This document shows positions 58,840 through 64,000 of a DNA stretch of 64,000 nucleotides, one piece after another. Under the pieces are notes generated by a model. That model saw only the letters and a list, made by a program, of their open reading frames with translations, ran no database searches and was not told where the DNA came from. Each line of letters opens with the position of its first letter. The first letter of the stretch is position 1. Source of the DNA: DASQEH01 sp035633755 (GTDB taxonomy: Bacteria > Actinomycetota > Actinomycetes > Propionibacteriales > Nocardioidaceae); assembly GCA_035633755.1 (NCBI GenBank), contig DASQEH010000013.1, forward strand, positions 1 through 64,000, given 5' to 3'. A program made the translations under genes and the position numbers.

Positions 58840-59813
58840 TCGACGGCCGCCGGCTGACCGACGAGCACACAGGCGGCCTCACGCTGCGGGCCGGCGTGGC
58901 GCAGCTTCACGTCCACGGTCGGGCACACCGGCAAGGCGTCGGGACACCGCGGGTGGAACGGACAGCCGCTCGGCAGGTCCGCGGGATACGGTGGATCACC
59001 CGGCAGCCCCGAGGGTGCGTACCTCGACGCGCGGTCACCGATGGTAGGGAAGGCCGCGGACAGAGCCCGCGTGTACGGGTGCTTCGGACTGTCGAAGACG
59101 TCACGCGCCGGCCCCTCCTCGATGATGCGCCCGGCGTACATCACGGCGACCCGGTCGCACGTGCTGCCGAGCACCGACAGGTCGTGGCTGATGAAGAGCA
59201 CCGCCATCTGCAGCTCACGGGCCACCGCAGACATCAGGTCGAGGATCTGCGCCTGCACCATCACGTCGAGTGCAGTCGTGGGCTCATCGGCGACCAGCAC
59301 CTCGGGGTCGCACGACAGCGCCAGCGCGATCATCACCCGCTGCTTCTGCCCGCCCGACAGCTGGTGCGGGTAGGCGTCCACGTAGGACGTCGGCAGGCCG
59401 ACGTGGTCCAGCAGCTGTCGCACCTTGGCCGATGCGCTCTTGGGCGTGGCGGTCGGGTCATGCAGAAGGATCGGCTCGGTGAGCTGCTTGCCGATGCGCT
59501 GGATCGGGTTGAGAGAGTGCAACGCGCCTTGGAACACCACGGCCGCCTCGCTCCACCGGGCGGCTCGCAGTCGCCCCCACCGCATGGTGAGCACGTCCTC
59601 ACCGTTGAGCAGGACCTCGCCGGAGACCCGCGCCGACTTCGGGTAGAGGCGAAGGACGGTGGAGGCCAGCGTCGACTTGCCGCAGCCGGACTCCCCCGCG
59701 ACCCCGAGCACCTCACCAGCCTGGACCGCCAGGTTGACCCCACGGACGGCAGGAACATCGCCTGCGGCGGTCGAGTACGTCAGATGGACGTCGCGCATCT
59801 CCAGCAACGCCAT
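58836..59813 (-). CDS. Oligopeptide-type ABC transporter ATP-binding protein (OppD/DppD-like)
   Basis: 325 residues. Walker A GVAGESGCGKSTLASTV, Q-loop VVFQGALHSLNPIQRIG, signature QLSGGQKQRVMIALALS and Walker B VLVADEPTTALDVM. The C-terminal CPFHPRCPDALPVCP motif is the Cys-rich end typical of the Opp/Dpp ATPase pair. The Q-loop FQGAL replaces the usual FQDPM. It starts one base after the stop of the permease gene. Confidence 0.92.
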   Translation of the reverse strand: MALLEMRDVHLTYSTAAGDVPAVRGVNLAVQAGEVLGVAGESGCGKSTLASTVLRLYPKSARVSGEVLLNGEDVLTMRWGRLRAARWSEAAVVFQGALHSLNPIQRIGKQLTEPILLHDPTATPKSASAKVRQLLDHVGLPTSYVDAYPHQLSGGQKQRVMIALALSCDPEVLVADEPTTALDVMVQAQILDLMSAVARELQMAVLFISHDLSVLGSTCDRVAVMYAGRIIEEGPARDVFDSPKHPYTRALSAAFPTIGDRASRYAPSGLPGDPPYPADLPSGCPFHPRCPDALPVCPTVDVKLRHAGPQREAACVLVGQPAAVE

Positions 59814-59814
59814 G

Positions 59815-60753
59815 TCACTGCCTCCCGAGGCGGGGGTTGAGGACGACTTCGAGGGTTCTCCCGATCAGTGTGAATGCCAGCACGACGATGATCACGCAGA
59901 TGCCCGGAGGCAGCAGGTACCACCAGGCGCCTGTCGACGCTGCACCGGCGTCGGTCGCCTTGTCGAGCATGGTGCCCCAGGAGTCCAGGTAGGGATCGCC
60001 GAGGCCCAGGAAGGCCAACGTCGTCTCGGACAAGATGACGATCGCCACCGTCAGAGTGGTGTTGGCGAGCACCAGCGGCATCACGTTCGGGAGCACGTGC
60101 CGGGTCATCTGCTGCCAGTCGCTGTCTCCGAGGACCTTGGCGCGCTCCAGGTACGGGCGCCCCTCGACGCTGAGGGTCTGCGCTCGCACCAGCCGGGCGG
60201 TGCCCGGCCACGAGGTCATGCCCAGCACGAGGACGATGACCCAAAGTCCGCGTTGGCCGAGGACCGCGGCCAGCACCACCACCAGGGGAATGAACGGGAT
60301 CACCAAGAACCAGTCGGTGATCCGCTGGAGCAGGCTGCCGAAGAAGCCGCGGAAGTGGCCGCTGCCGATGCCGATCAGCGTCCCGAGGACCATGGAGATG
60401 AGTGAGGCGGCCAACCCCACCACGAGCGACGTGCGAGCGCCCCAGACGAGCACCGCCAGGATGGAGCGACCGTTCTCGTCCGTCCCCAGCCAGAACGTGC
60501 TGCTCGGCGGCTCGAGCGCCTCGTTGCCGAGCGTCTCGGTGATGTCGAGCATGTCGCGCGGGAAGAGCACCGGCGCCAGCAGGGCCAAGGCGACGAACAC
60601 CGCCAGGATCGCGACCCCGGCGACGCCGGAACGCCGGCGCAGGAATGCCTGCATGAAACGTCGCAGTGAGGCAGCTCTACGGGCCCGCGTGATGGCCCGC
60701 GCCGACGTCACGGGGGGGCTCGTGGACTCCTGGTGGCCGGCGCTTGTGCTCAT
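59815..60753 (-). CDS. Oligopeptide-type ABC transporter permease (OppC/DppC-like)
   Basis: 312 residues. A basic cytosolic N-terminus with FMQAFLRRRSGVAGVAILAV leads to six helices, with LGTDENGRSILAVLVWGART (OppC N-terminal domain) and the coupling loop EGRPYLERAKVLGDSDWQQM. It ends IGRTLEVVLNPRLGRQ, as OppC proteins do. It overlaps the other permease gene by 4 nt. Confidence 0.92.
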   Translation of the reverse strand: MSTSAGHQESTSPPVTSARAITRARRAASLRRFMQAFLRRRSGVAGVAILAVFVALALLAPVLFPRDMLDITETLGNEALEPPSSTFWLGTDENGRSILAVLVWGARTSLVVGLAASLISMVLGTLIGIGSGHFRGFFGSLLQRITDWFLVIPFIPLVVVLAAVLGQRGLWVIVLVLGMTSWPGTARLVRAQTLSVEGRPYLERAKVLGDSDWQQMTRHVLPNVMPLVLANTTLTVAIVILSETTLAFLGLGDPYLDSWGTMLDKATDAGAASTGAWWYLLPPGICVIIVVLAFTLIGRTLEVVLNPRLGRQ

Positions 60754-61802
60754 GTCCGGATCCTCGGGTCCATCATGGCGATCACCACGTCAGCGATGAT
60801 GTTGGAGACGATCACGGACAATGTGAAGACCAGGAACAGCGCCTGCATCAGGACGTAGTCCTGCTCGCTGACAGCCTCAAAGGTGAGCAGGCCGAGCCCC
60901 GGGTACGAGAAGACGGTCTCGATCGTGATGGCTCCGCCGATGATGAACCCGATGTTGAGGAAGATCAACGTGATCGTCGGTAGCGACGCGTTGGGAACGG
61001 CATGGTGGCGACGGACGGCGCGGTCCATCAGGCCCTTGGCGCGCGCTGTCATCAAGTAGTCCTGACCGAGCTCGTCGACGATGGACGCCCGCATGATGAG
61101 CGAGTACTCCGCCAGGTACACCGCGGCCAGCGCAGAGGCTGGCAGGACGGTGTGCTCCGCGATGCTGCGCACTCCGTCGAGGGACAGCACCTCGACTCCG
61201 GAGTCGATGACTCCGCCGCTCGGGAACAGGCTTGGGAACGGCCCGATCCCGCTCGAGAAGGTCATGATGAGGAGCAGACCGAGCCAGAACTCCGGGGTCG
61301 CATAGAACAGGAGCGTCACCCCGGTCGACACCTTGTCGAAGCGCCCGCCGCGGTCCCAGCCCGCCTTGATGCCGATCCACAGTCCGATCACCACGGCAAT
61401 CACTGTCGTCGCGCCAAGCAGGACCAGGGTGGGCCAGGCGCGTCCCGAGACCAGGTCCCAGACCGGCTCCCCCTTCCACGACGAGATGCCGTTGAGGGCC
61501 AGCGGGTCGCGCAGATAGGTCACGAACTGCTCGGCCAGCGGGGAGCTCAAGTCCTCGCGGATGCGCGCGAGGTCCTCTGAGCTGATGCTCTTCACTCCCC
61601 GGTAGCGTGCGGCGGGATCACCGGGCAGCATGCGGAACAGGAAGAAGTTGAAGAGCAGGACGAACACGACCGTCCCGGCTCCGGCGAGCAAGCGATATCC
61701 GATGAACCGCCCGAGCCCTCCGCCCCGCCGGGAGCCGGCGGGCGGAGAGCTCGCGTGGGGATCGGCGGTCGCGGCGGCCGCGGTCGATACCTCTACCGCC
61801 AC
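60750..61802 (-). CDS. Oligopeptide-type ABC transporter permease (OppB/DppB-like)
   Basis: 350 residues. After a disordered Ala/Ser-rich head come six helices. Typical OppB features are the first helix with FLFRMLPGDPAARYRG, a large outside loop, the coupling segment VDELGQDYLMTARAKGLMDR and the C-terminal ETVFSYPGLGLLTFEAVSEQ. It starts 3 nt after the binding-protein stop and forms the channel with the OppC-like partner. Confidence 0.92.
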   Translation of the reverse strand: MAVEVSTAAAATADPHASSPPAGSRRGGGLGRFIGYRLLAGAGTVVFVLLFNFFLFRMLPGDPAARYRGVKSISSEDLARIREDLSSPLAEQFVTYLRDPLALNGISSWKGEPVWDLVSGRAWPTLVLLGATTVIAVVIGLWIGIKAGWDRGGRFDKVSTGVTLLFYATPEFWLGLLLIMTFSSGIGPFPSLFPSGGVIDSGVEVLSLDGVRSIAEHTVLPASALAAVYLAEYSLIMRASIVDELGQDYLMTARAKGLMDRAVRRHHAVPNASLPTITLIFLNIGFIIGGAITIETVFSYPGLGLLTFEAVSEQDYVLMQALFLVFTLSVIVSNIIADVVIAMMDPRIRT

Positions 61803-61805
61803 CGC

Positions 61806-63740
61806 CTACTCCACGTCGGCGCTGGTCCCACGCCGCCGTCGAGTCAGTAACCAGCCAGCAACCGCTCCTATCACAACGACCGCTGCCAGGCCCCACACCA
61901 CCGGTGCCATGCTGGAGCCGGAGTCGGACGACTCGGTAGACGCCGAGTCGGTCGACTCGGTGTTGGAGCCTGAGCCGGAAGTGGCGTCGGCCTCGGCGTC
62001 GACCCCCTCGCCGGGCGGCTGGATGTTCATGTACGAGTAGGTCCCGTACTGGAACAAGATCGCGCCGTCGGGGTCAGGCTGCGGGACGAAGCCGGTGTAC
62101 CGATCGGACCGGTACGCCTGCAGGTAGTCGTAGTACTCCGTGACGATGTAGGCGTTGGCTTCGTAGGCCATCAGCTGCATCTCTTTGACGATCGCGGTGC
62201 GGGCGTCCCGGTCTGTCTCGGTGGCCTGCTGCTGGTACAGCTTGTCGTAGCGCTTGTTGCAGTAGAACGCGTCGTTGAGCCCGGCGTAGATGGTGCCGCC
62301 GTCCTCGTAGCTGAACTGCCCACACGTGAACGTCGACAGCTGGTAGTCCGGGTCGGGTTCGACGATCCATCCCCACTCGTACATGTCGAAGGTCCCCTCA
62401 CCGGCGATCTCGTACAGCCGGCTCTCCGAGACCGTCTCGACGTTGGCATCGATCCCGATGTCCTCGAGCCAGCCCTGGAGGAACTTGATCGTCGTCTGTG
62501 ATGTCTCGGAGTTCGACCTGGCGTAGAGGTTGTAGACCAACGGGTCGGAGCCGTCCGGCATCGTCCGGATGTCGTCAGCCCCCCGGGTGTAGCCAGCGTC
62601 GTCAAGGATGCGGTTGGCCTCGTCGGGATCGTAGGTGACGGGGTCCTCGGGCTCGGCGTGCTCGGGGTAGATCGGCGGGATGATCGTGGTGCCCGGGCTT
62701 CCGCGCCCGTCGAGGGTGCGGTCCACCAGGGCCTCCTTGTCGACGGCATGGTGGATCGCGAGCCGTACCTGCGGGTCCTTCAACGACGGGTGCCCCGTGC
62801 CGATCTCTTCACCGTCGACGGTCTCGGCGCCCGCGTTGAACGTCAGGTAGTTGAAGCCGTAGTAGTCCGAGGAGCGCGCCGTGATGTTCTCGGCGTTCTC
62901 GAGGGAGTCGAACAGGTTGGCGTCCAGGTCGTCGGCGAAGTCGATCTCACCGTTCTTGAGCGCCTGAACCATGGCGTCACCGTTGCGGTACAGGCGGAAC
63001 TCGACTCCACTGATGTGGGCCGGGCCGTCCCAGTAGTCGTCGTTGCGCTCGAACGTGTAGTACTGACCTTCGCGTGCCTCGGTCAAGATGAAGGGACCGC
63101 TGCCGACGCCGCCGGGTGGGCTGGAGTCCGGCTCGTTGGTGTACTGACGCAGCTCCTCGTCGCTGATCTTCGACCAGATGTGCTCGGGCAGGATCGGGAC
63201 GGCAAGCCGCTCCATGATCGGGGTGGGCTTCTTCAGCGTCATCACCACGGTGGCGTCATCGGGAGCCTCGACGGTCTTGATCTGGCTCACGTAGCTTCCA
63301 TAGTTCGTCTTCTCGAGCTTGCCGTCGAGGATCCGGTTGAACGTGTAGGCGACGTCGCCGGCCGTGAGCGGTTCGCCGTCGTGGAAGGTGACTCCCTGAC
63401 GGATCTTGTAGGTCCACACGAGCCCGTCGTCAGACTGATCCCACGACTCGGCAAGGCGCGGCTCGATCGCCATGTCCTCGGCGCCGTAGCCGGTGAGGCT
63501 GTCGTACATCAACGCCCAGAGCTCGTAGGCGGCGGCCGTGATGCCCTTGAAGGGGTTCAGGTTGTCCACGTCCTGGAGTACTCCGACGGTGAAGACACCG
63601 TCGTCATCCCCGGCTGCCGACGAGGCGTTGGCCGTGGGTATCGAGGCACCTGCGACCAACGCCATCGAGACCAGAGCGACAGAGGCCGCGACCGCGGCGC
63701 ACTTGCTCCGAAGCTGGGTGAACCTGCGCACGTTGCTCAT
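61806..63740 (-). CDS. Oligopeptide-type solute-binding protein with C-terminal membrane anchor
   Basis: 644 residues, SBP_bac_5 family. A Sec signal peptide ends around SIPTANASS without a lipobox Cys. Family segments are VDNLNPFKGITAAAYELWAL, WTYKIRQGVTFHDGEPLTAG and PQVRLAIHHAVDKEALVDRT. The last 70 residues are a Ser/Thr/Glu-rich stalk, one helix (MAPVVWGLAAVVVIGAVAGW) and an RRRR stop-transfer, so the protein is tethered at its C-terminus rather than by lipid. There is no LPxTG sorting motif. First gene of the transporter operon; ligand unknown. Confidence 0.9.
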   Translation of the reverse strand: MSNVRRFTQLRSKCAAVAASVALVSMALVAGASIPTANASSAAGDDDGVFTVGVLQDVDNLNPFKGITAAAYELWALMYDSLTGYGAEDMAIEPRLAESWDQSDDGLVWTYKIRQGVTFHDGEPLTAGDVAYTFNRILDGKLEKTNYGSYVSQIKTVEAPDDATVVMTLKKPTPIMERLAVPILPEHIWSKISDEELRQYTNEPDSSPPGGVGSGPFILTEAREGQYYTFERNDDYWDGPAHISGVEFRLYRNGDAMVQALKNGEIDFADDLDANLFDSLENAENITARSSDYYGFNYLTFNAGAETVDGEEIGTGHPSLKDPQVRLAIHHAVDKEALVDRTLDGRGSPGTTIIPPIYPEHAEPEDPVTYDPDEANRILDDAGYTRGADDIRTMPDGSDPLVYNLYARSNSETSQTTIKFLQGWLEDIGIDANVETVSESRLYEIAGEGTFDMYEWGWIVEPDPDYQLSTFTCGQFSYEDGGTIYAGLNDAFYCNKRYDKLYQQQATETDRDARTAIVKEMQLMAYEANAYIVTEYYDYLQAYRSDRYTGFVPQPDPDGAILFQYGTYSYMNIQPPGEGVDAEADATSGSGSNTESTDSASTESSDSGSSMAPVVWGLAAVVVIGAVAGWLLTRRRRGTSADVE

Positions 63741-63780
63741 CGCTTCGTCTCACTTCTGCGGAGACAGGTGTCGCCGCCGG

Positions 63781-63786
63781 TATGTT
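63781..63786 (+). promoter_or_regulatory. -10 element of the S9 peptidase gene
   Basis: TATGTT lies 7 nt before the ATG at 63794 in the 53-bp divergent gap to the binding-protein gene. Leaderless pattern. Confidence 0.45.
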
Positions 63787-63793
63787 GAGCGCC

Positions 63794-64000
63794 ATGTCTG
63801 CTGCCGAATGGTCGGACCGAGATGACGCTCGCCCCGTGAGCCCGCCGGTGGCCGCTCGACGCGAGGTGCGTCGGGAGCTGCATGGACACAGCCGCACCGA
63901 TGCCTACGCCTGGCTGCGGGACGTCACCGATCCCGAGGTCTTGGCGAGCCTGGCAGCGGAGCGGGCGTACTACGACGCGGCGACAGCCCATCTGGATCCT
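63794..64000 (+). CDS. S9 family peptidase (oligopeptidase B-like), 5' part only
   Basis: 69 residues are visible before the window ends. VSPPVAARREVRRELHGHSR then TDAYAWLRDVTDPEVLASLA matches the N-terminus of the oligopeptidase B/prolyl oligopeptidase propeller domain (usually PVA-x-R...DPYEWLRD). The catalytic domain lies outside. The ATG at 63794 fits the -10 spacing; a GTG at 63836 is an in-frame alternative. Cleavage of small peptides after basic residues would fit the neighbouring peptide-type transporter. Confidence 0.72.
   Translation, partial: MSAAEWSDRDDARPVSPPVAARREVRRELHGHSRTDAYAWLRDVTDPEVLASLAAERAYYDAATAHLDP

Noticed and set aside
1..64000. tRNA, rRNA, CRISPR, insertion sequence or prophage
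   Set aside because: I found no T-loop/anticodon arrangement, no regular spacer array, no transposase or integrase, and no composition break that would suggest a recent mobile insertion.

Overview
The window is a high-GC stretch of an actinobacterial chromosome. Several features point to this: dense 4-nt ATGA/GTGA gene overlaps, a coproporphyrin-type heme route (HemE, CgoX, HemQ), an Rpf-like resuscitation factor behind a c-di-AMP-riboswitch-like leader, a DtxR/IdeR iron box, the actinobacterial families DUF3000, DUF5709 and DUF4349, and many genes with a promoter -10 element only 6-7 nt before the start codon (apparently leaderless). A Nocardioidaceae-like organism would fit, but the sequence alone does not prove the genus. 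I saw no phage, insertion sequence, CRISPR array, rRNA or tRNA. Most of the window looks like ordinary chromosome.

Layout. 1-6.9 kb: the end of a ferritin-like gene, then an operon glgX-treY-treZ that makes trehalose from glycogen. 6.9-10.6 kb: rsgA and a BrkB-like membrane protein, divergent from a long-form glyA. 10.7-14.3 kb: a sulfur operon of sulfite reductase, small zinc protein, cysH and sirohydrochlorin chelatase, preceded by a short RRHVDF...C leader ORF. 14.4-18.6 kb: RibD-like reductase, ATP-dependent ligase LigC and small conserved proteins. 18.7-24.7 kb: a two-component system next to an envelope redox operon of small membrane protein, ApbE, heme-b membrane reductase, NuoF-like diaphorase and ferredoxin. 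24.9-26.9 kb: a secreted six-repeat beta-propeller and a sulfotransferase.

27.1-33.8 kb is the most unusual part. An iron-box-controlled fbpABC ferric transporter is translationally coupled to an 884-residue protein that fuses an adenylation domain, a carrier domain and a 10-TM acyltransferase. A 65-residue peptide built from 21-residue DDDVEGH repeats follows. This resembles a one-polypeptide, Dlt-like acyl-export enzyme tied to iron supply. 34.0-40.2 kb: a short unlisted zinc-ribbon gene, a LigD-type polymerase, msrB, and the heme genes hemQ, cgoX and hemE split by a DUF4349 lipoprotein. 40.2-51.5 kb: DUF3000, RNase D, the rpf gene with its riboswitch, aldo/keto reductase, FUSC-like protein, DUF1206, HrpA helicase, and an Na+/H+ antiporter fused to a UBP zinc finger.

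51.6-63.7 kb looks like a catabolic locus: CocE-type hydrolase, two Rieske oxygenases, a sarcosine-oxidase-like flavoenzyme, a TetR regulator with a perfect palindromic operator, and a complete oligopeptide-type ABC transporter whose binding protein has a C-terminal membrane anchor. Together these suggest uptake and demethylation or oxidation of an N-methylated compound. The window ends inside an S9 peptidase gene.
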